64,000 nucleotides of DNA from positions 992,001-1,056,000 of the forward strand of contig NZ_CP017917.1 of NCBI RefSeq assembly GCF_002119525.1, written 5' to 3'. The translations under genes were made by a program, and so were the position numbers. The DNA is from Vibrio syngnathi. Lineage in GTDB: Bacteria > Pseudomonadota > Gammaproteobacteria > Enterobacterales > Vibrionaceae. Shown here piece by piece: positions 44,662-55,492 of the stretch (position 1 is the stretch's first letter; every line of letters begins with the position of its first letter). Under the pieces are notes generated by a model. It was not told the DNA's origin. It did no database searches and was given only the letters and a program-made list of their open reading frames with translations.

Positions 44662-46557
44662 CTAGCGACGTTTTTCAGGAAGCAAAGCCGCCTTCTCTTC
44701 TGAAATCCACCATGTATCGATACCTAAATCGTATTTAGGTAATACATCTGGACGCTCAAACTTGTCCCACATTGCAACGCGATATTCACCAACGTGCCAT
44801 TGAGGGATGTTGTAGAAGTTCCACTGCAATACACGGTCAAGTGAACGACCTAGTGTAAGAAGCTTTTCAGGATGTTGTTGGTTACGCGCAATTTCTTCTG
44901 TTAACGCGTCAACCACCGGATCCATTACACCTGCAGTATTGTAAGTAGAATCAATGTAGTTAGAGTTCCAAACGATCATTAAGTTTGGGCTAGGATAAGG
45001 GTTGGCCGAAAACGATGAAGACACCATATCGAAATCGCGATCACGAAGACGCTTGATGTACTGAGTGGTATCGATAGTACGAATCTTCATTTCGATACCC
45101 ATACGTTTCAGGTTCTTTTGAACAGGTGTTGCGATACGTTCTGTGGTTGGGCTGTAAATCAGCAACTCAAATGACATCGGCTTTCCGGTCTTTTCGTTGG
45201 TCATTACTTTGTCTTTCAGTACCCACCCTGCTTCTTTTAAAAGCTTGAAAGCAGTACGCATTTGGCTACGAATACGGCCACTGCCATCGGTCACTGATGG
45301 CTGGAATTCTTCGGTGAAAACTCTTGGCGGAATTTGATCTTTGTATTGAGACAACAACTCGACTTCAGCTTCGCTTGGTAAGCCTTTCGCTTCATAGTCG
45401 GTGTTTTGAAAATAACTGCGAGTCCGTTTGTACTGACCATAAAACATGTTCTTGTTCATCCACTCAAAGTCCATCGCGTAGGTTAACGCTTCTCGAACTT
45501 TAGGATCAGAGAACACAGGAGATTGAATATTGAAGACAAAACCTAGAGTCGTCTCTGGCTTCTCATGGTTGATCTCTTCTTTAATGATGTAGCCTTTGTC
45601 GAAGTTTGCGCCCGTGTATGAATTAGCCCAGAACTTAGCCGAGTTTTCCGTTCGAAGATCGAACTCCCCTGCTTTGAAGGCTTCCAGCATTACGGTGTCA
45701 TCGCGATAGTAATCGTACTGCACTTGCTTGAAGTTATTGCGACCAACGTTAACGGGCAGATCCGCAGCCCAGTAATTTTTATCTAATCCGTAGGTAACAC
45801 TTTGACCCGATTTATAGCTGATGATTTTGTATGGACCACTGCCTACAGGCGGCTCACTCAGCGGCTCAGACAACTTTCTGTCTTTCCAAAAATGTTTGGG
45901 TAATACGCGAGTGCTTTGGGCAAAACTAAACAGCTTCTCACGGTTTGGCTTGCTCATCTCAATACGAACAACCAAATCAGAGACCGCGGTTACTGATTCG
46001 ATCTCTTTGTAATACACGCGATATTGAGGCACGCCCTCTTTGGAAAACTTATCGAAAGTGAAAGCAACATCGTGCGCGGTGATTGGCTTGCCGTCTTGGA
46101 ATTTAGCATTTGGGTTGATATCGATTTCCATCCAAGTGAAATCACTGGAGTAGCGAACCTTTGAAGCAATCAATGGATAATACGCATCAATCTCGTCGCT
46201 CGGAGAAAACATCAAGGTATCGTAAATCTCACCCGTATAGCTGGCAGCAACGCCTCGGGAACCGAATCGATTAAAGCTATCGTAAGTACCAATGCTGCCA
46301 TAGGTCACTTTGCCTAGTTTTGGCGCATCAGGATTGACGTAATCAAAGTGAGTGAAATCGACAGGATATTTTGCTTCACCAAAACCGACCAGTTGAGTGG
46401 TTTCAATAACGGTGACAGCAGGAGTTGATTGGGTATCAGAAGCGTGAGTAACGGAGGGGTGTAAAACAATAAGCGGCAACATGACTGCACAGGACTTCAA
46501 ATTAGACCTGAAAAACTGAGTGCGCTGCGAGGCTTTTCGTCGAAAAACTGTTCCCAT
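44662..46557 (-). CDS. yejA: Peptide ABC transporter substrate-binding protein, YejA-like
   Basis: 631 residues. Signal peptide (about 1-39, ending THA-SDT) and a family 5 extracellular binding fold with HFDYVNPDAPKLGKVTYG and GSYDSFNRF (here GTYDSFNRFGSRG), the YejA hallmark distinguishing it from OppA/DppA. GGGAGAG precedes the ATG. First gene of the operon; its promoter lies in 46558-46862. Captures peptides in the periplasm. Confidence 0.92.
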   Translation of the reverse strand: MGTVFRRKASQRTQFFRSNLKSCAVMLPLIVLHPSVTHASDTQSTPAVTVIETTQLVGFGEAKYPVDFTHFDYVNPDAPKLGKVTYGSIGTYDSFNRFGSRGVAASYTGEIYDTLMFSPSDEIDAYYPLIASKVRYSSDFTWMEIDINPNAKFQDGKPITAHDVAFTFDKFSKEGVPQYRVYYKEIESVTAVSDLVVRIEMSKPNREKLFSFAQSTRVLPKHFWKDRKLSEPLSEPPVGSGPYKIISYKSGQSVTYGLDKNYWAADLPVNVGRNNFKQVQYDYYRDDTVMLEAFKAGEFDLRTENSAKFWANSYTGANFDKGYIIKEEINHEKPETTLGFVFNIQSPVFSDPKVREALTYAMDFEWMNKNMFYGQYKRTRSYFQNTDYEAKGLPSEAEVELLSQYKDQIPPRVFTEEFQPSVTDGSGRIRSQMRTAFKLLKEAGWVLKDKVMTNEKTGKPMSFELLIYSPTTERIATPVQKNLKRMGIEMKIRTIDTTQYIKRLRDRDFDMVSSSFSANPYPSPNLMIVWNSNYIDSTYNTAGVMDPVVDALTEEIARNQQHPEKLLTLGRSLDRVLQWNFYNIPQWHVGEYRVAMWDKFERPDVLPKYDLGIDTWWISEEKAALLPEKRR

Positions 46558-46919
46558 TTGACTCTCCCTTCAAATGTCATGAATTCTATATTCAAGTTGA
46601 TTAATCGGCTTTGAATGCATGCCGTTAAATCAAGTATAGGTTCAAATCCAACATCATGTAATAACTAATAAAACCATCAGCACTTCATCTCTGACGGTTT
46701 ATTTACAATTAACTCGTCACCGCTCGAAGTTATTGGATGCAGTTGGCGCTGATTGCTTTGATTCATTTAATTAGCTTGGTGGCGCTGGAAAGAACGGGGG
46801 AAGGAGATTGCTCTAGCGAGAATGACATAAGCCTCCACGGTTTAGATTCCCTTTGATTCGCTTTGAAAGTAAAATTTAACCTCCAAATAGCCAACAAACT
46901 ATACTTTACTGGAGTATCC

Positions 46920-47993
46920 TTGCTGCTTAGGTCTAGATGGAATGACACTTTGAACAAACCAAACCACATAACATTCGCAACATTCAATCTTTTAAACTAT
47001 CTCGAGCCACCGAATGCTTATTATGATTTTGAGAACATATACAGCTTCGAAGAGTGGCAAAAGAAGCAACATTGGATGGCCGAAGCGATTGGTTCATTAG
47101 ATTGTGATGTGATTGGCTTTCAAGAAATATTTAGCCCGCACTCTTTAGAGCAATTGATGAACGAGCTAGGTTATCCATACTTTGCTGTGGTCGATAGCGC
47201 ACACGTTGAAGATGATTACCTATACACCTCACCTGTCGTTGGTATTGCTTCCCGTTATCCGATAGAAAACGTGCAGCCTGTTACGCCAGATTCAAAGTTG
47301 CTTTCGGCTTTCAACCTTGGTGACAACTTTTCCTTCAACAGAACACCTGTTCACGCAACGATTACGTTACCCCATTTAGGTTCGACCGACTGTTATGTGG
47401 TGCACTTCAAATCACAACGCCCGACAGAACCAAAAGCAAAATCTGTCGATGCAGACTACGCTCAGCAAGGCGAAAAGCCACAAAGTGACACGCTCACTCG
47501 CTTCCACCAAGAACAACTTGGATCTTGGTTATCTAGCGTTCAGCGCGGCCTAGAAGCACAAATGCTGCATCAATTCATCACAAATCAGCGCTACCGAACC
47601 GACCAGCCAGTTGTGTTAATGGGTGACTTTAACAAACCACTGTTTCACGATGAATTCAAAGGGCTTCTTAGCTATTCATTGAATCGAGATGATGCGAGCA
47701 AACATTGGTTATCGCACTTCCGCTTAAAAGACAGCTGGGATCTCTATCATCAGTTGCATGAAGAAGACTTACTAGAGCAGCGCAAACCAACTCATTACTA
47801 CGGCGCTTCTGGTTCTGTGCTGGACTACATTTTGATGTCCAACGAGTTCGATTGTCAGAACTCATCGAGCTTGATGGAGATCTCTAGCTACACAGTGTTA
47901 GACCATCACCTCATTAACCCTAATTTTGAGCATGACCAATTCAGCACCGATCATGCCATCGTTGCTGTCACCGCTCATATTCGTGAAGCTTAG
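46920..47993 (+). CDS. Endonuclease/exonuclease/phosphatase family protein
   Basis: About 357 residues from TTG at 46920 (GGAG five bases upstream); the open frame extends to another TTG at 46863 and a third candidate is TTG at 46950, so the start is uncertain. The EEP fold is complete: FATFNLLNY, DVIGFQEIF (Glu metal ligand), VVHFKSQRP, VLMGDFNKP (catalytic Asp/Asn) and FSTDHAIV (Asp/His). No signal peptide. Such proteins hydrolyse phosphodiester bonds in nucleic acids, lipids or inositol phosphates; substrate unknown. Confidence 0.85.
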   Translation: MLLRSRWNDTLNKPNHITFATFNLLNYLEPPNAYYDFENIYSFEEWQKKQHWMAEAIGSLDCDVIGFQEIFSPHSLEQLMNELGYPYFAVVDSAHVEDDYLYTSPVVGIASRYPIENVQPVTPDSKLLSAFNLGDNFSFNRTPVHATITLPHLGSTDCYVVHFKSQRPTEPKAKSVDADYAQQGEKPQSDTLTRFHQEQLGSWLSSVQRGLEAQMLHQFITNQRYRTDQPVVLMGDFNKPLFHDEFKGLLSYSLNRDDASKHWLSHFRLKDSWDLYHQLHEEDLLEQRKPTHYYGASGSVLDYILMSNEFDCQNSSSLMEISSYTVLDHHLINPNFEHDQFSTDHAIVAVTAHIREA

Positions 47994-48448
47994 CTTTCGT
48001 ATGTGAATGGCATAGCTTGCAGCCGCTGCACATATCATCGCGATGCTTTGATAAATTTGTTGTTCATTCTGCTGACCTGACTTATTTCAAATCAAGATTG
48101 TGCCCCACTGCAGCATAGTCTTGTAAGGGTTCTCCGACACCTCGTCGAATTCTGAATAGAATAAGCTCACAGAAAACAAAAAATAAATAAAAATATAATT
48201 ACTTTATAACCTCAGCCAACAGAATTAGTTAAAACAAAATAAACCACTGAATAAAAACGAAATAAAAACATTTCACATTTACTCCAGCAATCAATTCCCT
48301 TTCAAATCATCTGGTTTTTATGTTTTTTCACCTCGCACTTACGCAAGCTTACTTTCAAGAGTGACGTGATTTAGCATAATTCGAACGCTTTAGTAGCTTA
48401 CGACTTAACTTAATCTCCACCATTCAGAATAAGACGAATAGAAACACG
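47994..48448. other. AT-rich intergenic region
   Basis: 455 bp, strikingly A/T-rich between 48170 and 48300 (AAAATAAATAAAAATATAAT). It lies upstream of a ToxR-like regulator gene. No gene or palindrome recognised; the composition suggests an H-NS-type silenced or curved promoter region. Confidence 0.5.
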
Positions 48449-48763
48449 ATGAACCACACAATAGAGCTCAACGGCTTAATCATTGATACTGACTCTCGAA
48501 CGATTACGAATAAACAGGGAAATAAGATTACTTTACGCCCTCATCTGCTTTCAGTCCTCTGTTTACTAGCAGAAAATCTAGGGGATCCCGTTTCTAGGGA
48601 AGATATTATTGATATGTGCTGGCAAGGGGAACTCACCTCTCCTCACATACTTGCTAACGTCATCTATAATCTACGTAATGTTTTTACACGCTTAAGAACA
48701 CCAAACATTCAAATAACCACAATCACCAAGTTTGGCTACATTTTGTCGGTTGACCCCACTTAA
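48449..48763 (+). CDS. Solo winged-helix (OmpR/ToxR-type) DNA-binding protein
   Basis: 104 residues, almost entirely a trans_reg_C winged helix: DTDSRTITNKQGNKITLRPHLLSVLCLLAENLGDPVSREDIIDMCW, then SPHILANVIYNLRNVFTRL recognition helix and the wing ITTITKFGYILSV. There is no receiver domain, membrane helix or periplasmic domain, unlike OmpR, ToxR or CadC, so it is a free-standing DNA-binding module. Located upstream of the rbs operon in an AT-rich area; its targets are unknown. Confidence 0.82.
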   Translation: MNHTIELNGLIIDTDSRTITNKQGNKITLRPHLLSVLCLLAENLGDPVSREDIIDMCWQGELTSPHILANVIYNLRNVFTRLRTPNIQITTITKFGYILSVDPT

Positions 48764-48892
48764 GTAAATTTAAGCGACAATACATTGTGTCAAAACTGTG
48801 TGAGCGAAAAGCCTTAGCACACACGTTACATCTCCAAAGTGAACGTATTTATGCAATTAATAGCGTTGACTAAGATCACTAAAAAACGCACC

Positions 48893-48908
48893 ATCGAAAC
48901 GTTTCGAT
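48893..48908. promoter_or_regulatory. Upstream LacI-type operator of rbs
   Basis: A perfect 16-bp palindrome ATCGAAACGTTTCGAT, the LacI/RbsR-family operator style with a central CG. An identical copy lies 78 bp downstream. Confidence 0.88.
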
Positions 48909-48970
48909 GATCATTATCACACTCTAAAACAATCAAACGTGCAAATGATAAATCAGACACTATTATCACT

Positions 48971-48986
48971 ATCGAAACGTTTCGAT
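48971..48986. promoter_or_regulatory. Downstream LacI-type operator of rbs
   Basis: Second identical ATCGAAACGTTTCGAT palindrome, 57 bases before the rbsD start. With the first copy it should bind RbsR (gene at 54390-55391) and may allow a short DNA loop. Confidence 0.88.
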
Positions 48987-49042
48987 GGCTTTTCTTGAGT
49001 TGTTCTCAACCCATCAAGCGTTATTTTTCGATAGGTCGTGAT

Positions 49043-49462
49043 ATGAAAAAAAGTACTCTAATTAATTCTGAACTCTCTTACTTAGTGGCGACTCTTGGCC
49101 ACACAGATGAAATCACGATTTGTGACGCGGGCTTGCCGATTCCAGATCACGTAACTCGTATTGATCTTGCTCTGACTCACGGTATCCCAAGTTTTCAACA
49201 AACAGTAAAAACCATGCTGGATGAATCTCAAATTGAAGGTGTTGTGATTGCAGAAGAGTTTGCGAAAGTCAGCCCAGAACACCACGCCGCACTGATTGAT
49301 TTAATCAAGACAGAAGAAGCACATTGTGGCAAACCTCTTGCGATTACTTACATCACTCATGAAGAACTCAAAGAGCGAACGCATGAAAGCCGCGCGGTTA
49401 TTCGCACCGGTGAATGCACGCCATACGCAAATGTTATTTTCCAAGCTGGCGTAACGTTTTAA
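49043..49462 (+). CDS. rbsD: D-ribose pyranase
   Basis: 139 residues from ATG at 49043 (MKKSTLINSELSYLVATLGHTDEITICDAGLPIPDHVTRIDLALTHG), the canonical RbsD start with catalytic His of GHTD. Interconverts ribose anomers so ribokinase receives furanose. First gene of the rbs operon, under two LacI-type operators. A frame extending upstream is not expected to be translated because it would cover the operator-proximal leader. Confidence 0.95.
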   Translation: MKKSTLINSELSYLVATLGHTDEITICDAGLPIPDHVTRIDLALTHGIPSFQQTVKTMLDESQIEGVVIAEEFAKVSPEHHAALIDLIKTEEAHCGKPLAITYITHEELKERTHESRAVIRTGECTPYANVIFQAGVTF

Positions 49463-49576
49463 TTCAAGCTCAGCGTTTGAACCTAAGCGTAACGACAGCT
49501 CAGTGTTATCACTGAACCAAAAACAATACATATACAGAACAATCAAATACGACTGGCCCCGAGTAAAGGAACCGAC

Positions 49577-51082
49577 ATGACTCAAGCCATTTTAGAACTT
49601 AGCTCAATTGAGAAGGCCTTCCCTGGTGTGAAAGCACTGGATAAGGCAAGCCTCAACGTTTATCCAGGACGCGTAATGGCGTTAATGGGAGAAAACGGTG
49701 CAGGTAAATCAACGCTTATGAAAGTGCTTACGGGTATCTATCACTTGGACAGCGGTACTATCGCCTACCAAGGTAAACCAGCGGCATTTAAAGGACCGCG
49801 TGATTCACAACAAGCCGGCATTAGTATCATTCACCAAGAACTGAACCTAATTCCTGAGTTAACCATCGCCGAGAACATCTTCTTAGGTCGTGAAATCACG
49901 GGCACCATGGGTCGCATCTTGTGGAACGAGATGTACCAAGAAGCCGACAAGCTACTGAAACGTCTTAACGTGAAACACAGCTCGAAAACACCTTTGGGCC
50001 AGTTGAGCCTTGGTGAGCAACAAATGGTAGAGATTGCGAAAGCCCTATCGTTTGAGTCTAAGGTCATCATCATGGATGAACCGACTGATGCATTAACCGA
50101 TACCGAAACTGAGTCTCTGTTTAAGGTGATTAACGAACTGCGCGATGAAGGCTGTGGCATTGTTTACATCTCTCACCGTCTGAAAGAGATCTTTGAGATT
50201 TGTGATGACATCACGGTACTTCGTGACGGTAAGTTCATTGGTCAATGTGAAGTAAAAGACACCGACGAAGATGGTCTGATCGAGATGATGGTTGGCCGTA
50301 AGCTAGACGAACAATATCCACGTATTGGCCAGAGCCACGGTGAAACCTGCCTTGAAGTGATTGGCCTGACTGGTTCTGGTGTTCATGACGTGAGCTTTAC
50401 GCTAAAGCGCGGTGAAATCCTGGGTGTATCTGGCCTAATGGGCGCAGGTCGTACCGAACTGATGAAAGTGATTTACGGTGCCCTTCCAAGTGAGCGCGGC
50501 GTCATCAACCTAGAAAACAAAACCATCAACCCTGTAAGTCCGAAAGATGGCTTGGCGAATGGCATTGCTTACATCTCTGAAGACCGTAAAGGCGATGGCT
50601 TGGTTCTAGGTCTTTCAGTAAAAGAAAATATGTCTTTATGTTCACTTGACCTGTTGACTAAGAAAGGTCAAATCCAACATAAAGACGAAGTAATGGCGGT
50701 TGATGACTTCATCAAGCTCTTCAACATCAAAACCCCGACTCGCGAACAGATTATTGGCAACCTTTCTGGTGGTAACCAACAGAAAGTGGCGATCGCTAAA
50801 GGCCTGATGACCAAACCAAAAGTACTGATTCTCGATGAGCCAACGCGTGGTGTCGATGTCGGTGCCAAGAAAGAGATTTACCAACTCATTAATAAGTTTA
50901 AAGCCGATGGCATGAGCATTATTTTGGTTTCATCTGAAATGCCAGAAGTGTTAGGAATGAGTGACCGCATCATGGTGATGCATGAAGGCCGTGTAAGCGG
51001 TGAATTTGATGCTAAAGAAGCAAACCAAGAATTATTACTGGCGTGTGCGGTCGGTAAAAAGATCAACGAGGACGCAGCATGA
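49577..51082 (+). CDS. rbsA: Ribose ABC transporter ATP-binding protein
   Basis: 501 residues with two ABC domains. N-terminal: Walker [10 protein letters not shown] (about 38-46), LSLGEQQ signature, DEPTDALTD Walker B. C-terminal half has the degenerate Walker [10 protein letters not shown] and an intact LSGGNQQK and DEPTRGVD. Standard RbsA length. Overlaps rbsC by four bases (ATGA). Confidence 0.95.
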   Translation: MTQAILELSSIEKAFPGVKALDKASLNVYPGRVMALMGENGAGKSTLMKVLTGIYHLDSGTIAYQGKPAAFKGPRDSQQAGISIIHQELNLIPELTIAENIFLGREITGTMGRILWNEMYQEADKLLKRLNVKHSSKTPLGQLSLGEQQMVEIAKALSFESKVIIMDEPTDALTDTETESLFKVINELRDEGCGIVYISHRLKEIFEICDDITVLRDGKFIGQCEVKDTDEDGLIEMMVGRKLDEQYPRIGQSHGETCLEVIGLTGSGVHDVSFTLKRGEILGVSGLMGAGRTELMKVIYGALPSERGVINLENKTINPVSPKDGLANGIAYISEDRKGDGLVLGLSVKENMSLCSLDLLTKKGQIQHKDEVMAVDDFIKLFNIKTPTREQIIGNLSGGNQQKVAIAKGLMTKPKVLILDEPTRGVDVGAKKEIYQLINKFKADGMSIILVSSEMPEVLGMSDRIMVMHEGRVSGEFDAKEANQELLLACAVGKKINEDAA

Positions 51083-52065
51083 GTACTAAAACCATGAGCA
51101 AAACAACTGAAGCTCCAAAGAAAAAACCGTTAATCAGCAAAGAGTGGCTGATTGATCAAAAGTCATTGATTGCTTTGATCTTCCTGATTGTTGTCGTTTC
51201 TTTCTTAAACCCAAACTTTTTTACGGTCGACAACATTCTGAATATCCTGCGTCAAACCTCGGTTAACGCGATTATCGCAGTAGGTATGACGCTGGTTATC
51301 TTAACCGCGGGGATCGACTTGAGTGTTGGTTCTGTACTGGCTCTTTGTGGTGCATTCGCAGCCAGCATGATTGGCATGGAAATCCCAGTGATGATCGCAG
51401 TGCCAACCGCTCTAGTAGCCGGTGCAGCATTAGGCGCTATCAGTGGTGTGATTATCGCCAAGGGTAAGGTTCAAGCCTTCATCGCAACGCTTGTGACTAT
51501 GACTCTACTTCGCGGCGTAACCATGGTTTACACCGATGGTCGCCCTATCTCAACAGGCTTCACAGACACAGCAGACGCGTTCGCTTGGTTCGGTACAGGC
51601 TACGCAATGGGCATCCCAGTTCCGGTATGGATCATGGTCGTGGTATTCGCAGCGGTATGGTACCTACTTAACCACACACGTTTCGGTCGCTACGTTTACG
51701 CTCTAGGTGGCAACGAATCAGCAACTCGCCTATCAGGTATTGATGTAGACAAAGTAAAAATCGGCGTTTACGCAATCTGTGGTCTATTGGCAGCAGTGGC
51801 AGGCATCATCGTGGCATCGCGTTTGTCATCAGCTCAACCAACCGCAGGTATGGGTTATGAGCTAGACGCCATCGCAGCCGTGGTTCTTGGCGGCACAAGC
51901 TTAGCCGGCGGTCGTGGTCGCATCATGGGTACATTGATTGGTGCACTGATTATCGGCTTCCTAAACAACGCCCTAAACCTATTAGACGTATCTTCTTACT
52001 ACCAGATGATTGCAAAAGCAGTGGTTATTCTTCTGGCGGTATTAGTCGACAACAAAAACAAGTAA
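51079..52065 (+). CDS. rbsC: Ribose ABC transporter permease
   Basis: 328 residues, 8-10 membrane helices, with the sugar-permease motifs [23 protein letters not shown] and [23 protein letters not shown]. Translationally coupled to rbsA. Followed by rbsB after 121 bp. Confidence 0.95.
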   Translation: MSTKTMSKTTEAPKKKPLISKEWLIDQKSLIALIFLIVVVSFLNPNFFTVDNILNILRQTSVNAIIAVGMTLVILTAGIDLSVGSVLALCGAFAASMIGMEIPVMIAVPTALVAGAALGAISGVIIAKGKVQAFIATLVTMTLLRGVTMVYTDGRPISTGFTDTADAFAWFGTGYAMGIPVPVWIMVVVFAAVWYLLNHTRFGRYVYALGGNESATRLSGIDVDKVKIGVYAICGLLAAVAGIIVASRLSSAQPTAGMGYELDAIAAVVLGGTSLAGGRGRIMGTLIGALIIGFLNNALNLLDVSSYYQMIAKAVVILLAVLVDNKNK

Positions 52066-52186
52066 AACTCTGTTTTATATTAAAAAAATCTATCAGTAAC
52101 AAACCTATAAACATTAAATCTATAAATAATGAAACAACGAGCTAGGGTTATCCAACTTAGCTCACCCTACATAAAGGACTTACACC

Positions 52187-53065
52187 ATGAAAAAATTAGC
52201 GACTCTTATTTCTGCTGCTCTTCTTTCTACAACAGTATCTGTGTCTGCACAGGCGCAAGATACAATGGCAATCGTTCTATCTACATTGAATAACCCATTC
52301 TTTGTAACCATGAAAGATGGCGCAGAAGCGAAAGCTGAAGAGCTAGGCTACAAGCTTATCGTTCTTGATTCTCAAAACGACCCAAGCAAAGAGCTTTCGA
52401 ACATTGAAGATCTAACCATTCGTGGTGTGAAAGCAATCCTGATTAACCCAACGGATTCAGACGCTGTGTCTAACGCGATTCGCATTGCTAACCGTTCAAA
52501 CATCCCTGTACTGACACTAGACCGTGGTGCAAGCCGTGGTGACGTAGTGAGCCACATTGCTTCTGATAACGTAATTGGCGGTGAAATGGCAGGTCACTAC
52601 ATCATGGAAAAAGTGGGCGAGAAAGCGAAAGTAATCCAACTTGAAGGTATCGCGGGTACATCGGCTGCTCGTGAACGTGGCGAAGGCTTCATGAACGCAG
52701 TAAACGGCAGCGACCTTGAGCTTCTTGCAAGCCAACCTGCTGATTTCGACCGTACTAAAGGTCTGAACGTAATGGAAAACTTGCTTGCTGCTAACCCAGA
52801 TGTACAAGCGGTATTCGCTCAAAACGATGAAATGGCACTAGGTGCTCTTCGCGCCGTTCAAGCTTCAGGTAAAGAAGTGATGATCGTTGGCTTTGATGGC
52901 ACTGAAGACGGTATCGCTGCTGTTAACCGCGGCCTACTAGGCGCAACGGTTGCACAACAGCCTGACCTAATCGGTTCTTTAGGTATTGAAATAGCAGACA
53001 AAGTACTGAAAGGCGAGACAGTAGACGAGTACGTACCAGTAGCTCTAAAAATCATCGCTAAGTAA
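52187..53065 (+). CDS. rbsB: Ribose-binding periplasmic protein
   Basis: 292 residues. Signal peptide ends VSAQA-QDT (about residue 24). Ribose-binding landmarks: [47 protein letters not shown] and [22 protein letters not shown] hairpin follows, which would explain a high rbsB to rbsK transcript ratio. Confidence 0.95.
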   Translation: MKKLATLISAALLSTTVSVSAQAQDTMAIVLSTLNNPFFVTMKDGAEAKAEELGYKLIVLDSQNDPSKELSNIEDLTIRGVKAILINPTDSDAVSNAIRIANRSNIPVLTLDRGASRGDVVSHIASDNVIGGEMAGHYIMEKVGEKAKVIQLEGIAGTSAARERGEGFMNAVNGSDLELLASQPADFDRTKGLNVMENLLAANPDVQAVFAQNDEMALGALRAVQASGKEVMIVGFDGTEDGIAAVNRGLLGATVAQQPDLIGSLGIEIADKVLKGETVDEYVPVALKIIAK

Positions 53066-53108
53066 CTTATCTATTACCAACTAACTTAGCTTAACTCTTG
53101 ACCTAATT

Positions 53109-53138
53109 AAGCAGGGGTCCCCTATCCCCTGCTTTCTT
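53109..53138 (+). terminator. Hairpin between rbsB and rbsK
   Basis: Perfect 9-bp stem AAGCAGGGG / CCCCTGCTT with an eight-base loop and T-rich tail. It probably acts as a partial terminator or 3' stabiliser for rbsB mRNA, because rbsK continues downstream in the same direction. Confidence 0.75.
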
Positions 53139-53292
53139 AACTCACTTGCTCATTGGCTCACTGACTCAAGACAAAAAGCAAAACTCCGACAGTGCATCGC
53201 TGTTTCTCATACCGCTCACAAACGAGAGCGCACTCAACACCATGAGAAAGACCCATGCATTTTCAAATACGATATATCATAAGGCTCGTATC

Positions 53293-54237
53293 ATGACTCA
53301 ACTGATTGTTTTAGGTAGCGTTAACGCTGACCACGTACTGCAAGTTCCTTCTTTCCCTCGTCCGGGTGAAACCTTGATTGGCGGTAACTATCAGGTCATC
53401 CCTGGCGGCAAAGGCGCAAACCAAGCCGTAGCGGCCGCAAGATTAAACGCAGATATCGGCTTTATCGCCTGTGTCGGTGACGACCCATTTGGCATCAATA
53501 TTCGTCAAGACTTTGCCAAAGACGGCATCAACATCGATGGTGTGATCGTTGCAGAAAACACACCTACAGGCATCGCGATGATCCAAGTATCTGCAGCAGG
53601 TGAAAACAGCATTTGCCTTTCTGCTGAAGCCAACAACAAGCTGACTTGCGATCAAATCGAACCACACCTAGAGAAGATTCGCGGCGCTAAATACCTTCTA
53701 ACTCAACTTGAAACGCCAATTGAAGGCATTGAATACGCAGCAAAAGTAGCAAAAGAGAGTGGCACTCAAGTTATTCTAAACCCGGCACCTGCTCGTCCAT
53801 TATCGGATTCATTGCTTGCTTACGTTGATGTGATCACACCCAACGAAACCGAAGCAGAAGTTTTGACAGGCATTACCGTGACGGACAGCGCATCCGCTCA
53901 TCAGGCAGCCTTGGCTTTGCATGCTAAAGGCATCGAGACGGTAATGATCACACTTGGCGCTAAAGGCGTTTGGGTTAGTCATCGCGGTCAAGGTAATGCA
54001 GGCGACAAAGGCGAGCTCATTGCAGGGTTCCGCGTTGAAGCAACAGACACAACTGCTGCTGGTGATACCTTCAACGGCGCATTGGTGACAGGCTTGCTTG
54101 AAGATATGCCACTTGAGCGCGCGATTAAGTTTGCTCATGCCGCGGCAGCAATTTCAGTGACTCGCTTTGGCGCTCAAACGTCGATTCCGAACCGTTCTGA
54201 AACCGATGCGTTTTTATCAGAGCAATTATCTGCCTAA
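53293..54237 (+). CDS. rbsK: Ribokinase
   Basis: 314 residues from ATG at 53293 (MTQLIVLGSVNADHVLQV, usual start). PfkB signatures GGKGANQAVAA and DTTAAGDTFNGAL with the catalytic Asp are present. An in-frame upstream extension (from 53146) reads as leader. Phosphorylates ribose to ribose-5-phosphate. Confidence 0.95.
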   Translation: MTQLIVLGSVNADHVLQVPSFPRPGETLIGGNYQVIPGGKGANQAVAAARLNADIGFIACVGDDPFGINIRQDFAKDGINIDGVIVAENTPTGIAMIQVSAAGENSICLSAEANNKLTCDQIEPHLEKIRGAKYLLTQLETPIEGIEYAAKVAKESGTQVILNPAPARPLSDSLLAYVDVITPNETEAEVLTGITVTDSASAHQAALALHAKGIETVMITLGAKGVWVSHRGQGNAGDKGELIAGFRVEATDTTAAGDTFNGALVTGLLEDMPLERAIKFAHAAAAISVTRFGAQTSIPNRSETDAFLSEQLSA

Positions 54238-54389
54238 CTTTAGACCCATTTGAAGGCTTAACTCCTGAGCTAAACCGTAGTTAACGGATGTTAGCCTTCA
54301 AATTCGGTAACAACAAATAACAAGCATAAGCCCCTGTTTTCGGGCAGAATATCGCGCAACGTGGCAAGTTACTCCCACAAGGATTTTTT

Positions 54390-55391
54390 ATGGCAACAAT
54401 GAAAGACGTCGCTCGGCTAGCAAAGGTTTCTACTTCAACCGTCAGCCATGTGATCAACAAGTCACGTTTTGTCAGTGAAGAGATTGCTGAGCGTGTTAAC
54501 AGTGCGGCTAAAGAACTCAACTACGCACCGTCTGCATTGGCTCGCAGCTTGAAAATGAAGCAAACCAAAACCTTGGGTATGCTGGTTACTACCTCTACAA
54601 ACCCATTCTTTGGCGAAGTAGTAAAAGGTGTTGAACGTCGTTGTTATGAGAAAGGCTACAACCTTATCTTGTGTAATACAGAAGGCGACAGCGACCGTAT
54701 GAAGTCATCTATCGATACCTTGCTACAAAAGAGAGTCGATGGCTTGATGTTGATGTGTTCAACCCTTGAAGGACAGCATATTGACGTATTTGAACGCTAT
54801 CCAGAACTACCTGTTGTGGTCATGGACTGGGGCCCAATGCTGTTCGCGAGTGATAAGATCCAAGACAACTCGCACCAAGGTGGCTACATGGCGACCAAGC
54901 ATTTGATAGACAACGGCCACTCTCAGATTGGTTGTATCACCGGCCCACTTCACCGCAATCAAGCCTCTTCTCGTTATCAAGGCTTCAAGCAAGCAATGGA
55001 AGAAGCAAAGCTAGAGATCAATCCTAAATGGATTGTTGAATCCAACTTCGAATGCGATGGCGGCTTTGACTCATACCACACACTAAAGACCCGAGGCGTA
55101 ATGCCGTCGGCAATCTTCGTGAGTAATGACATGATGGCAATGGGTGTGATTCACGCTGCCGCACAAGATGGCACGTCGATTCCAAACGATCTTTCGATCA
55201 TTGGTTACGATGACATCCACTTATCGAAGTACATGACCCCTGCTTTGAGCACTATCCACCAGCCAAAGCACCGTTTAGGTAAAGCTGCGGTAGATACTCT
55301 CTTGAACCGACTCAAAACACCAGATGCGTATCCGCAAGTTGTTGAGTTAGAACCAACGTTAGTTGAACGAAGCAGCGTCAAAGCCATTTAA
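54390..55391 (+). CDS. rbsR: Ribose operon repressor, LacI family
   Basis: 333 residues. N-terminal LacI helix-turn-helix ATMKDVARLAKVSTSTVSHVINKSRFVSEE and hinge, then a ribose-binding-like effector domain (NPFFGEVVKGVERRCYEKGYNLILCNTEGD). Last gene of rbsDACBKR; expected to bind the two ATCGAAACGTTTCGAT operators ahead of rbsD and release on ribose. Confidence 0.93.
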   Translation: MATMKDVARLAKVSTSTVSHVINKSRFVSEEIAERVNSAAKELNYAPSALARSLKMKQTKTLGMLVTTSTNPFFGEVVKGVERRCYEKGYNLILCNTEGDSDRMKSSIDTLLQKRVDGLMLMCSTLEGQHIDVFERYPELPVVVMDWGPMLFASDKIQDNSHQGGYMATKHLIDNGHSQIGCITGPLHRNQASSRYQGFKQAMEEAKLEINPKWIVESNFECDGGFDSYHTLKTRGVMPSAIFVSNDMMAMGVIHAAAQDGTSIPNDLSIIGYDDIHLSKYMTPALSTIHQPKHRLGKAAVDTLLNRLKTPDAYPQVVELEPTLVERSSVKAI

Positions 55392-55456
55392 AGCGCCTTC
55401 TTACAAATCTAAGTAACTGTTCTAAATAACAGCTTGAAGAAACAGACCCACACAAC

Positions 55457-55487
55457 AAAGGGCAAGGTTATCTAACCTTGCCCTTTT
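55457..55487. terminator. Bidirectional terminator after rbsR
   Basis: Perfect 14-bp stem AAAGGGCAAGGTTA / TAACCTTGCCCTTT with a two-to-three base loop, between convergent genes, with A- and T-rich flanks serving both strands. Confidence 0.93.
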
Positions 55488-55492
55488 CGATT

